From Treponema sp. (GTDB taxonomy: Bacteria; Spirochaetota; Spirochaetia; Treponematales; Treponemataceae): 37,778 nt of DNA. The DNA is taken from positions 1-37,778 of the forward strand of contig JAEEKM010000106.1 of the NCBI GenBank assembly GCA_016282455.1, in the 5' to 3' direction. Of the stretch, positions 1-7,979 are shown piece by piece. How positions within the stretch are numbered: the first letter of the stretch is position 1; every line of letters begins with the position of its first letter. The translations under genes and the position numbers were made by a program. The notes beneath the pieces are model-generated. The model did not search any database. It was given only the letters and a program-made list of their open reading frames with translations, and had not been told where the DNA came from.

Positions 1-23
1 CGGAACGCCCTTAAGAAAAAATT

Positions 24-518
24 TTATTCAACAACTTTTTCTTTCCCCAGAATCAACCGCAGGTAAAGGGGCTGCAAAACAAATATGAGTACATAGCCGC
101 ACAAAAAAGTAAGGGCAAGGCTTTTTAAGTACATGGGTAAGAAGGGTATCTGTGCTCCGTGGCTTACGGCACTTTTCCAGCCCAGGAATACCATGAGCAG
201 GGTGATGAGGGGTGTGTAAAAAATGTCGGATATAAAACTTTCTACTGCTAAAGACGGCAGGCTTCTTTCCCTGAGGTTCAGTTTTGCACACAGGCCCAGT
301 GCACATTTTCTTACCGGGAGTAAAAAGCCAATGAGTAAACTCAATACCGTGCTTGCTGCAAAACTTACCAGCCATGCAATGAGTGTAAAGTGTCCGGAAG
401 TAAGGCTTCCTATGAGCGACAGTGCTAGGCTTAATGAAATGCCCATGAGCAGGTTCATTAAAATTCCTACGCGGTGCATCTTTTGTGCTTTTGCTTTTTC
501 TGCCTGATCCAATTCCAT
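24..518 (-). CDS. Small multi-pass membrane protein, function unknown
   Basis: A 164-residue protein of unknown family. After a short charged N-terminus it has about four hydrophobic segments (near residues 17-42, 45-68, 95-115 and 128-155), so it should be an integral inner-membrane protein. The two halves look loosely alike: each has a helix pair ending in a basic, proline-containing stretch (LLPVRK, LQPLYLR), so it may be an internal duplication. I see no catalytic or binding motif. The start is supported by GGAG six bases before ATG. It is divergent from the metallophosphoesterase gene, and both -35 boxes lie in one inverted repeat. The reading frame is intact and probably real, but no function can be given. 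Confidence 0.7.
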   Translation of the reverse strand: MELDQAEKAKAQKMHRVGILMNLLMGISLSLALSLIGSLTSGHFTLIAWLVSFAASTVLSLLIGFLLPVRKCALGLCAKLNLRERSLPSLAVESFISDIFYTPLITLLMVFLGWKSAVSHGAQIPFLPMYLKSLALTFLCGYVLIFVLQPLYLRLILGKEKVVE

Positions 519-537
519 AAAATTCTCCTTTTATTAA

Positions 538-605
538 AGTGTACACGACTTCAAATTATTTGTCATTAAATTTGTAATGACAATTATATTTTTATTTGTT
601 AAAAT
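538..605. promoter_or_regulatory. Back-to-back promoters sharing an inverted repeat
   Basis: A perfect 9-bp inverted repeat (TTGTCATTA at 560-568, TAATGACAA at 575-583) lies between the divergent membrane-protein and phosphoesterase genes. Each arm contains the hexamer ATGACA on one strand. Rightward: ATGACA 577-582, 17-bp spacer, TAAAAT 600-605. Leftward: ATGACA 566-561, 17-bp spacer, TACACT 543-538. The symmetry may be only two mirrored promoters or a regulator site covering both -35 boxes. Confidence 0.5.
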
Positions 606-615
606 AATTTTAAAA

Positions 616-1449
616 ATGAATATCTACATGACTAGCGACCTGCATGCTGACTGCTGGTACAAGGCAAATAAATCTGAACAGGGGCCGGCTCCTTTTCATC
701 ATCTTTATAAATACGAGTCTCTTGAGGATTTTATTAACGCTTCTCTTAAACCTGCTGACATTCTCTGTGTGGCAGGAGATACCTGTGATGACCCCAATCT
801 TTTTGTAGATTTTTATAGGGCGGTTTCTCTGCGCTACAAAAAAGTTTTTCTTGTTTTTGGGAACCATGACCTTACCGTGCAGAATAAAACTTACTTTAAG
901 AATAATCCCTTTACTGACACTCAGGCTAAGCTGGATTTTCTTAAGGCAGAACTTTCTAAGCTGGGGAACGTTTCTCTGCTTGACGGAAGTGTGGAAGAAT
1001 ACTGCGGCATGAAGTTTGGCGGTACCATGGGCTTTAATGATTTTTCCTGGGCACGCAAACTTGAGCCAGAGGCAGATGAAGAAAAAATTATTGCTGACTG
1101 GAAAAAAAGTTTTGATGCCCGCCACTGGAATTATATGGGAAACATTCACACAGAAATTTTTTCTTCTCAAATGAAAAAACTTGACTATGTGGTTTCTCAA
1201 AAACCAGATGTCATCCTTACCCATTACCTGCCGCTTTTTTTTGGGGTTGAAAAGCAGTATGAAAAAGACTTCCGCACTACCACTTTTTATTTTGACGGCA
1301 ATAAATATCTGGAAGAATTAAAAGATGGCACTGTCTGGCTGGGCGGACATTTGCACTGTGTCCGTACAAAAGATTTAGTTACCGGTAGCGGTAAAACCCT
1401 CCACCTTAAACTAAACCCCCTTGGCTTCCCTGATGAAAACTGCAGGTAA
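616..1449 (+). CDS. Calcineurin-like metallophosphoesterase
   Basis: Predicted cytosolic phosphoesterase of the calcineurin-like superfamily, which binds two metal ions and hydrolyses phosphomono- or diesters; the substrate is unknown. The motifs appear in family order: DLHAD near the N-terminus, GDTCDD, GNHD (in FGNHDLTV), THYLP and GGHLH. These supply the Asp, Asn and His metal ligands. ATG 616 is preferred over an upstream in-frame ATG at 577, because 577 falls inside the -35 hexamer of the likely promoter and the extra residues precede the first beta strand. No Shine-Dalgarno is visible. Its 3' end overlaps the convergent regulator gene by 39 bp. Confidence 0.85.
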   Translation: MNIYMTSDLHADCWYKANKSEQGPAPFHHLYKYESLEDFINASLKPADILCVAGDTCDDPNLFVDFYRAVSLRYKKVFLVFGNHDLTVQNKTYFKNNPFTDTQAKLDFLKAELSKLGNVSLLDGSVEEYCGMKFGGTMGFNDFSWARKLEPEADEEKIIADWKKSFDARHWNYMGNIHTEIFSSQMKKLDYVVSQKPDVILTHYLPLFFGVEKQYEKDFRTTTFYFDGNKYLEELKDGTVWLGGHLHCVRTKDLVTGSGKTLHLKLNPLGFPDENCR

Positions 1450-2025
1450 AGAAAAGAGGCCGTGCCTGTTACAGAAGTAGTAAATCTTTTTTGTTCCGTT
1501 GATTTTAAAGCGCACTTCTGCATTCTGCTCCGGGTAGAGTTTTTTTATTTCCACTCCGTCTCCCCTTACTGCTGCAATAAAAGAGATGTAATGTTTTTTA
1601 GTCATCTCGTGGTTCACGGTTACAAAATATTCATCTTCCACTTTTTCTATTTTTACAGAATGGCTTTCATCTGCTTCTTCTGCTTCCAGCGGTGGGAGTG
1701 TAATTCCGCAGCAGCTTACAACTGCCTCTCCGCTTGACTGAATGAGGTTTCCGCAGATCGGGCAGACATAAAAGTTCACTCGAAGCATGTTTCCTGCACG
1801 GTTTGTGTTTATAACGTTCTCGCCAGAAAACAATTCAATCACAGAAACTCCCAGTGCCTTTGCAAGACCTTCTACCAGAGAAATGTCCGGAAGCCCACGT
1901 CCTCTTTCCCATTTTGAGATTGCCTTGTCAGTTACATTAATTTTTTCCGCCAGCTGAGCCTGGGTTAAATGCCTGCTTTCCCTTAAGCGCTTAATCATTG
2001 CGCCGGTTACATATTGGTTTGTCAT
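1411..2025 (-). CDS. XRE-family regulator fused to a desulfoferrodoxin (superoxide reductase) domain
   Basis: 204 residues in two parts. Residues 7-62 form an XRE/Cro-type helix-turn-helix (LTQAQLAEKINVTDKAISKWERG). Residues 82-204 match desulfoferrodoxin. C88, C91, C105 and C106 reproduce the CxxC...CC rubredoxin-like iron centre. H122, H139, H145, C185 and H188 (in SHSV, NHEM, KHY and CNRHG) reproduce the five ligands of the superoxide-reducing iron centre. The catalytic lysine of the family's EKHVP motif is replaced by serine (ESHSV). Inference: an iron-based redox or superoxide sensor controlling transcription, or a reductase tethered to DNA. No Shine-Dalgarno; TTGCTT-17-TATTGT ends six bases before the ATG. 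Confidence 0.85.
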   Translation of the reverse strand: MTNQYVTGAMIKRLRESRHLTQAQLAEKINVTDKAISKWERGRGLPDISLVEGLAKALGVSVIELFSGENVINTNRAGNMLRVNFYVCPICGNLIQSSGEAVVSCCGITLPPLEAEEADESHSVKIEKVEDEYFVTVNHEMTKKHYISFIAAVRGDGVEIKKLYPEQNAEVRFKINGTKKIYYFCNRHGLFSLPAVFIREAKGV

Positions 2026-2031
2026 AACTAA

Positions 2032-2060
2032 ACAATACTGCAGCCTTATGGCAAAAGCAA
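2032..2060 (-). promoter_or_regulatory. Promoter of the XRE-desulfoferrodoxin gene
   Basis: On the minus strand TTGCTT (2060-2055), a 17-bp spacer and TATTGT (2037-2032) lie six bases before the start codon, predicting a leaderless transcript. The nearby inverted repeat TGGGAA-N3-TTCCCA (2077-2091) between this gene and the HD gene is a candidate operator. Confidence 0.4.
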
Positions 2061-2076
2061 CCTACGCTTTGTAGAG

Positions 2077-2091
2077 TGGGAAGTTTTCCCA
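2077..2091. promoter_or_regulatory. Candidate operator TGGGAA-GTT-TTCCCA
   Basis: A perfect 6-bp inverted repeat with a 3-base spacer between the divergent XRE-desulfoferrodoxin and HD-domain genes. Its position next to both promoters suits binding by the adjacent regulator. That link is inference only. Confidence 0.3.
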
Positions 2092-2121
2092 AAATGTGCT
2101 AAACTGTTGATGGAGAAAGCT

Positions 2122-2760
2122 ATGATCAGTCAGGAAGAGTTTTGGAGCGAAAACGATTTAATTGCAAAGGCCATTCACTTTGCAGCAGAAAAACACGGCA
2201 GCGTTATTAACAAGGACGGCAGTATAGGGCAGAAAAGAAAAGGTTCCCCCCTGCCATATATCGTTCATCCTCTGGAAGTGTGGCAGATACTCAGAAACGA
2301 AAACTGTTCCGTTAGTGTTCAAGCGGCAGGTCTTTTGCATGATACCCTTGAAGACACAGACACCAGCGCAGAAGAAATTGAACTAAACTTTGGAAAAGAA
2401 ATCCTTGCTCTCGTTCAGTTAGAATCCGAAGACAAAACTAAAAGCTGGAAAGAAAGAAAACAGCAGACCCTTGACCATCTTAATGAAATTAAAAACAGAA
2501 TATTGAATAATAAAAATCCAGATTCCAAAGACCTGGAAGTTTTTTACATAATCTGTGCAGATAAACTTTCCAACTGCAGGGCCCAGCTTTATGACTTCAG
2601 GCATATTGGCAGTGCACTTTTTGAAAAGTTTAACAAAGAATCAACTCCGGAACTTCAGGGCTGGTATTATAAGGGAATTGTAAAAGCCCTTTCACCACTT
2701 GATGGAATGAAAATGTATCAGGAATTTTCTCAAGTGGTAAAAGAGCTTTACGGAGAGTAA
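2122..2760 (+). CDS. HD-domain hydrolase related to (p)ppGpp hydrolases
   Basis: A 212-residue single-domain HD phosphohydrolase. The motifs follow the RelA/SpoT hydrolase and MESH1 pattern: YIVHPLEVWQIL (first His), AAGLLHDTLEDTD (the HD pair plus the ED that positions water) and ICADKLSNCR (a later Asp ligand). There is no synthetase or ACT domain, so it resembles a stand-alone small alarmone hydrolase. Alarmone breakdown is inferred; other phosphoesters are possible. ATG 2122 is chosen because GGAG lies six bases before it; TTG 2107 and ATG 2110 also fit the frame. It is divergent from the redox regulator and ends four bases from the convergent tex gene. Confidence 0.75.
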   Translation: MISQEEFWSENDLIAKAIHFAAEKHGSVINKDGSIGQKRKGSPLPYIVHPLEVWQILRNENCSVSVQAAGLLHDTLEDTDTSAEEIELNFGKEILALVQLESEDKTKSWKERKQQTLDHLNEIKNRILNNKNPDSKDLEVFYIICADKLSNCRAQLYDFRHIGSALFEKFNKESTPELQGWYYKGIVKALSPLDGMKMYQEFSQVVKELYGE

Positions 2761-2763
2761 ATT

Positions 2764-5178
2764 TTACTTCTTTAACAGAGCAGCAAAGGGATTGTAGTAC
2801 ATTCCGTCTTCGCTTCCGCCAAAGTTCTGTTTTGGACGGTCACTTCTAGGGCGATCGTTTTTAGAAACAGGTTTTACAGAAGCTGCACTTCCAGAAGAAG
2901 AGCCTTTCTTTACAACAACCACACGCTTTTTTACACCGCCGGATGAAGCAGCATTAGAAGAAGATGAAGTGCTGCCCATGCCCTCATGATGCATTCTGCT
3001 TGCCGCATCACTCTTAAGGCTAAGGCTGATTCTCTTTCTGTCCATGTCCAGATCGATGATTGTAAACTCTTTGATGTCACCAACTTTGATTACATCCATT
3101 GGGTCGCTAACAAAGGAGTCGCTCAGCTCACTGATGTGGATAAGGCCTGTCTCATGCAAACCGATGTCTACAAAAGCACCGAAGTCTACCACGTTGCGGA
3201 TTTTACCGGTCACTTTCATTCCCACGGTAAGGTCTTCAAACTTTACCACACCCTTCTGCATGATTGGTGCAGGGTATCCGTCACGGGGGTCACGGTTTGG
3301 TTTTGCAAGTTCTTCTACAATGTCGTTGATTGTTGTTTCACCAACGCCATATTTTTCTTCCAGTTTCTTTCTTAAGTCTGCAGAAACTTTTTCCTTGTTC
3401 TGAACAAGAGGAAGTACTTCGCTTGCCACACCATAGTTTTCAGGATGCACCCAGGTGTTGTCCAGTGGGTTTGAACTTTCAGGAATCTTCAAAAATCCTG
3501 CGCACTGTTCATAAGCCTTTGGTCCAAGACCAGACACTTTTTTAAGGTCTTCACGGCTGGTGATTTTTCCATTTGCATCACGGTATGCAACAATTTTCTT
3601 TGCAAGACTTGAATTAATTCCGGAAACATATTTTAAGAGTGAGGCAGATGCTGTGTTAAGGTTAACGCCTACCTGGTTTACAACGCTTCCAACAACTTCA
3701 TCCAGTGTGTCAGAAAGTTTCTTCTGGTTAACGTCATGCTGGTAAAGTCCAACACCAATTGCCTTGGGGTCAATCTTTACAAGTTCTGCAAGAGGATCCT
3801 GCAGGCGGCGTCCCATGCTTATTGCACCACGGATTGTAAGGTCAAGGTCAGGGAACTCTTCGCGGGCAATGTCACTTGCACTGTAAACGGAAGCACCGCT
3901 TTCATCCACAACAGTGTAGCGCACGTCGGGGAAGTTGTCGCTGATTACTTTGCTTACAATAGCCTGTACTTCCTGGCTACCAGTTCCGTTACCAACAGCA
4001 ACCACCTGAATGTTGTACTGCTTGATTGCAAACTTAATCTTGTTGTAACTTTCATCCGGTTCAGCAACCTGTTTAATAAGGAAGTAACCAAGATATTTTC
4101 CTGTTTCATCAAGGGCAGCACATTTTGTTCCAGTACGAATACCTGGGTCCACACCAAGAACACGGCTTCCCTTAATTGGCTGTGTCATAAGAAGATTTTT
4201 TAAGTTCTCGCTGAACACTCCGATTCCGTGAGCATCTGCTTCGTCAAACTCATCACTGCGAATTTCGCGGAGAACAGCAGGTGAAAGAAGGCGGACAACA
4301 CCGTCTTCAATTGCTTCTGAATGATACTTGTTTCCAATCTTCTGTTTTTTCTGAAGTTCCTTAACGGCATCTTCTACGCTCACGTCAAGGGTTACTTCCA
4401 GGGCACCTTCACGTTCTGCACGGTTGATTGCAAGAATGCGGTGGGGTTTAATCTGGTTAAGGGGCTCTGAGTAGTCCCAGTACATTTTGTATGTAGAAGT
4501 TTTTTCTGCAGTTGCTGCATCCTGTCCTTCGGGAACAATACCTTTTGTGGCCATGGTTCCTGTAGCAAGATAAAGATCTTTTACTGCACTTCTGTTTGCA
4601 CTGTCCTGAGAAACACGTTCTGCAAGAATATCCTGTGCACCCTTGATTGCATCTTCGGCAGTGGGAACTTTAAGGGCTTCATCTTCCACATCTGTTTTTA
4701 CAAACTCTGCTGCCTTTGCTTCCACAGCCTTATCATCATTTGAAGAATCAGCAATAAAATCAGCAAGGGGCTCAAGTCCTTTTTCCTGAGCAATCATGCC
4801 TCTTGTCTTCTTCTTTTTCTTGAATGGTGCCCACAAGTCTTCCAGCTCAGTAAGGGTTTTTGCACCCATAGCGGCCTTGTAGAGAGTTTCGGTCAGTTTA
4901 CCCTGAGCAAAAATTCCCTTTACAATCTCAAGACGGCGTTCTTCAAGATTCTTGTAACTGGTAAAAAGATGGTCACAATCGCGAACCTGAACTTCATCCA
5001 GAGAACCGTGCTTTTCCTTACGATAACGGGAGATAAACGGAATGGTACATCCTTCCGCAACCAGACTGATAACTGCACTTACCTGAGCAATCCTGATGTT
5101 AAGCTCTTCGGCAATGCGCTGCATGATTTCCACTTCATTAACTGAAAGTGCGTCAATTTGTTCTTGTGTGAATTCCAT
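2764..5178 (-). CDS. tex: Tex-family RNA-binding transcription accessory protein
   Basis: About 804 residues with full Tex architecture: an N-terminal helical domain with IPFISRYRKE, a YqgF-like RNase H fold (VLGVDPGIRTG, then the GNGTGSQE segment), helix-hairpin-helix repeats (VGVNLNTASASLLKYVSG and KVSGLGPKAYEQCAGFL) and an S1 domain (GMKVTGKIRNVVDFGAFVDIGL). Tex binds RNA in the cytosol and is linked to transcription and stress survival. The C-terminus is a low-complexity Ser/Lys/Val-rich tail. ATG 5178 is preferred over ATG 5190 because 5190 overlaps an extended -10 box (TGCTACAAT, 5197-5189). Neither start has a Shine-Dalgarno. It is divergent from the helicase gene. Confidence 0.93.
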   Translation of the reverse strand: MEFTQEQIDALSVNEVEIMQRIAEELNIRIAQVSAVISLVAEGCTIPFISRYRKEKHGSLDEVQVRDCDHLFTSYKNLEERRLEIVKGIFAQGKLTETLYKAAMGAKTLTELEDLWAPFKKKKKTRGMIAQEKGLEPLADFIADSSNDDKAVEAKAAEFVKTDVEDEALKVPTAEDAIKGAQDILAERVSQDSANRSAVKDLYLATGTMATKGIVPEGQDAATAEKTSTYKMYWDYSEPLNQIKPHRILAINRAEREGALEVTLDVSVEDAVKELQKKQKIGNKYHSEAIEDGVVRLLSPAVLREIRSDEFDEADAHGIGVFSENLKNLLMTQPIKGSRVLGVDPGIRTGTKCAALDETGKYLGYFLIKQVAEPDESYNKIKFAIKQYNIQVVAVGNGTGSQEVQAIVSKVISDNFPDVRYTVVDESGASVYSASDIAREEFPDLDLTIRGAISMGRRLQDPLAELVKIDPKAIGVGLYQHDVNQKKLSDTLDEVVGSVVNQVGVNLNTASASLLKYVSGINSSLAKKIVAYRDANGKITSREDLKKVSGLGPKAYEQCAGFLKIPESSNPLDNTWVHPENYGVASEVLPLVQNKEKVSADLRKKLEEKYGVGETTINDIVEELAKPNRDPRDGYPAPIMQKGVVKFEDLTVGMKVTGKIRNVVDFGAFVDIGLHETGLIHISELSDSFVSDPMDVIKVGDIKEFTIIDLDMDRKRISLSLKSDAASRMHHEGMGSTSSSSNAASSGGVKKRVVVVKKGSSSGSAASVKPVSKNDRPRSDRPKQNFGGSEDGMYYNPFAALLKK

Positions 5179-5264
5179 AAGTTCGGGCATTGTAGCAGAT
5201 TTTTCACTGATGATAAAGCACTTTAAGGGCTTGACTTTTTATAATTTCTTTTCCCCAAAAACCA

Positions 5265-5273
5265 TGTTATAAT
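5265..5273 (+). promoter_or_regulatory. Extended -10 promoter of the helicase gene
   Basis: TGTTATAAT is a perfect extended -10 element. It ends six bases before the helicase ATG at 5280, and no Shine-Dalgarno follows, so transcription would begin at or next to the start codon. The -35 region (TTTCTT) is weak, as is common with extended -10 promoters. Confidence 0.55.
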
Positions 5274-5279
5274 ACTTTA

Positions 5280-7979
5280 ATGCAGGATTCCACAAACACT
5301 CAGCTGCTTTTAGATTTATTTGAAGAAAAAGGCTTTATTCCCAATCAAATGCAGCTCGCCGCAATCATAAACACCAGCGGACCCCTTTTACTTACTGCAG
5401 GTCCCGGTTCAGGCAAAACAAGAGTTCTTTTGTGGCGCACCGTAAATCTCATTGTCTGCCAGAATGTTTTACCCCAGGAAATATTTCTCTGCACTTTTAC
5501 AGAAAAAGCTTCAAGACAGTTAAAGGAAGGTCTGGAAGAACTGCTTTCCCTTGCCAGCCGTCACACAGGTAAGCGTTATGACATTTCCGGCATGTATGTG
5601 GGAACCCTCCATTCCCTCTGCCGCCGCATGCTTTCAGAAGGCATTTTAGTTTCACAGACAAACTCTTCCAATCACGTAAGCCTCATGGACGATTTTGACC
5701 AGTACCTTTTTGTTTCCCAATTTAATAACTGGAATGCTCTTTTAAAAACAGCCGAGGTTCCAGTTGCAAATGATGAAAATGCAAGTACTGAAAATGAAAC
5801 AGAAGAAGAGGACATTACAGAAGCCCAGCTGAACTTTTATGAAAAAATAAACCAAAGCTTTTTTGACACCGGCCGTTCAAAAATGAAAGCGGTAAACCAC
5901 TTCATTGAATTTGCAAACCGCATGGCAGAAGAAGATTTTCTTGACGAACAGCTTTTATCCTTTTGCAAAAAGACAGATGTTTTTTCCGAAACAGACACTG
6001 CACTTTTTAAAATGACTGTTGAGTATCATAAACTGCTCAAACAGGGCGATGGAGAAAAAGTTGATTTTTCAACCCTTCAGCAAAAAACAATGCGGGTTCT
6101 TGAAGAAAGCAGTAATTCTTCTTCCATCTTTAAGCACGTAATTGTTGATGAATACCAGGACACAAACAATATCCAGCAGAAAATTTATTTTGCCCTTGCC
6201 AAACATTCTTCAAACATCTGCATTGTGGGTGATGATGACCAGGCCCTTTACAGATTCCGCGGTGCAACTGTAGAAAATCTTGTTTCCTTTGTATCCTCCT
6301 GTTTCAAGTTTTTTAATCTTCTTCCCGCAAGAATTGATTTAAACATTAACTACCGCTCCAGGGCAGACATTGTTAAAACCTACACTACTTTTATTACTCA
6401 GTGTGACTGGGCAGACCCGTATTCCGACAATTATTACCGCATCATGGACAAAAACATTACCGCTTTCAGTACAGACGAAAGGCCTGCCGTGGCTCTTGTG
6501 AGCGGAGAAAAAGAATATGTTGCAGAAGAAGCAGTCACTTTTGTAAAAAACCTTTATGAAAATCAAATCATAAGTGACTACAACCAGTGTGCAATTCTTT
6601 TTCCAAGCCTGCGCGGCTACAAAGGAGAACTTAGTGCCCCGGTTAAAGCCTTTACACAAGCCTTTGAAGAAGAAGGCATTCCCGTTTATTCTCCCAGAAC
6701 AAAAAACTTTCTTTTTACAGATGAATGTCTTGCAACCTTCGGAATCTTTTCCCTTATTTTTGACTGCAGGCCTGATGTAGAACATACTTTTGGTAACCAG
6801 CAGAGATTTCACAAATGGTTAAAGGAAGCCCAGTGGGCTTGTTCAGAAGTGATGGAAGATGATAAAGAGATTGCACTCTTCATAAAAGAAAAACAGAAAG
6901 TCGTTCAGCAGGTGACGGAAGATTATGTCGCTCTTGATCTTTTTTGCCAGGAGAATAATCTTTCTCAGGAAGCCCCCCTTACTCAGGAAAATCTTGAGCT
7001 TTTAAAACAGATAAAAAATCTGCATGACCAGACTCAGAGTAAACTGAAGGATGCAACTTTACAGACTTTTGCAAAATCTTCTTATCAGAGAGACAAGGAA
7101 GTTACGCTTTCCTATGCTATTGCAAAACTAACGTCTCTTCCCTGGACCCTTCTTGACCTTTTTTACCAGCTGAATAAATTCGTCTGGTTCCGGGATGATT
7201 TTGCCATGGCAGAAGATGGTGAGGACCAGGGGCTTTACAACATGGCCCAGATTACCCAGTTCATTTCCCGTTACATGGAAAATCATTCACAGTTTTTAGG
7301 CGGCCGTCATTTTGCAGAAGACAGATTTAACATAAGTTTTTTCTTCTCATACCTCTATGCACTTTTTGTAAGAAGCGAAGGCGAACATGAAGATGAAGAA
7401 AATCCTTTTCCCAAAGGTGCTGTTCCCTTCCTTACAGTACACCAGTCAAAAGGACTTGAGTTTCCTGTGGTAATTCTTGGTTCACTTTCTCACAGAAAAA
7501 AGCCCCCTCGCCTGCTGGACATTTTAGTAAGACAGATTGCCGAAGTAGAATCAAAGGGCCAAAACTTTCAGGAACCCATAGAACGCCTAGACGATTTTGA
7601 CACTATGCGCATGTTTTACGTTGCCTTAAGCCGGCCAAAAAATTTTCTTCTTCTCTGTCAGTTTACAGGAAAAGGTCACTTCACCTACCCTGCCTTTTAT
7701 TCACTTTTTACCCAAAAGAACATTCCCTATCTGGACGAGTTATACCCAATTACAATTCCTGTGTCCGAAGAAAAAAAAGAAGTGTCTGAAAAAAACTACT
7801 CATACTCTGCAGATTACCTTCCCTATCTGCGCTGCCCCAGAAACTACATGGCTTTTGCAAAATACGGTTTTGTTCCCTCAAGAACACAGACGGCTTTTTT
7901 TGCAAGTCTCATCCAGCAGACAATCAGTGATTTTCAAAACTATCTGGACGGCAACCCTGACGGAGGCAGTAAAAAATGA
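5280..7979 (+). CDS. UvrD/PcrA-like SF1 helicase with the start of a Cas4/AddB-like nuclease domain
   Basis: 899 residues. Superfamily I helicase motifs: Walker A GPGSGKT (41-47), Walker B VDEYQDTN (about 289), motif III VGDDDQALYRFRGA, NINYRS, motif V VHQSKGLEFPVV (about 719) and motif VI FYVALSRPKN. It should be an ATP-dependent 3'-5' translocase for DNA repair. Beyond the helicase core, SYSADYLPYLRCPRNY (Cys 852) resembles the opening of PDDEXK_1 (RecB/AddB/Cas4-like) nuclease domains, where CPRRY supplies the first Fe-S cysteine. The remainder of that domain appears to continue in the next gene, which overlaps by four bases (ATGA). Long acidic insertions are present (near residues 165-178). 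The specific pathway is unknown. Confidence 0.88.
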   Translation: MQDSTNTQLLLDLFEEKGFIPNQMQLAAIINTSGPLLLTAGPGSGKTRVLLWRTVNLIVCQNVLPQEIFLCTFTEKASRQLKEGLEELLSLASRHTGKRYDISGMYVGTLHSLCRRMLSEGILVSQTNSSNHVSLMDDFDQYLFVSQFNNWNALLKTAEVPVANDENASTENETEEEDITEAQLNFYEKINQSFFDTGRSKMKAVNHFIEFANRMAEEDFLDEQLLSFCKKTDVFSETDTALFKMTVEYHKLLKQGDGEKVDFSTLQQKTMRVLEESSNSSSIFKHVIVDEYQDTNNIQQKIYFALAKHSSNICIVGDDDQALYRFRGATVENLVSFVSSCFKFFNLLPARIDLNINYRSRADIVKTYTTFITQCDWADPYSDNYYRIMDKNITAFSTDERPAVALVSGEKEYVAEEAVTFVKNLYENQIISDYNQCAILFPSLRGYKGELSAPVKAFTQAFEEEGIPVYSPRTKNFLFTDECLATFGIFSLIFDCRPDVEHTFGNQQRFHKWLKEAQWACSEVMEDDKEIALFIKEKQKVVQQVTEDYVALDLFCQENNLSQEAPLTQENLELLKQIKNLHDQTQSKLKDATLQTFAKSSYQRDKEVTLSYAIAKLTSLPWTLLDLFYQLNKFVWFRDDFAMAEDGEDQGLYNMAQITQFISRYMENHSQFLGGRHFAEDRFNISFFFSYLYALFVRSEGEHEDEENPFPKGAVPFLTVHQSKGLEFPVVILGSLSHRKKPPRLLDILVRQIAEVESKGQNFQEPIERLDDFDTMRMFYVALSRPKNFLLLCQFTGKGHFTYPAFYSLFTQKNIPYLDELYPITIPVSEEKKEVSEKNYSYSADYLPYLRCPRNYMAFAKYGFVPSRTQTAFFASLIQQTISDFQNYLDGNPDGGSKK

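Noticed and set aside
223..507. Plus-strand 94-residue open frame
   Set aside because: Antisense to the membrane-protein gene, with no ribosome site or recognisable composition.
577..615. An upstream in-frame ATG that would lengthen the metallophosphoesterase by 13 residues
   Set aside because: It lies within the -35 hexamer of the likely promoter, and the added residues precede the conserved first beta strand.
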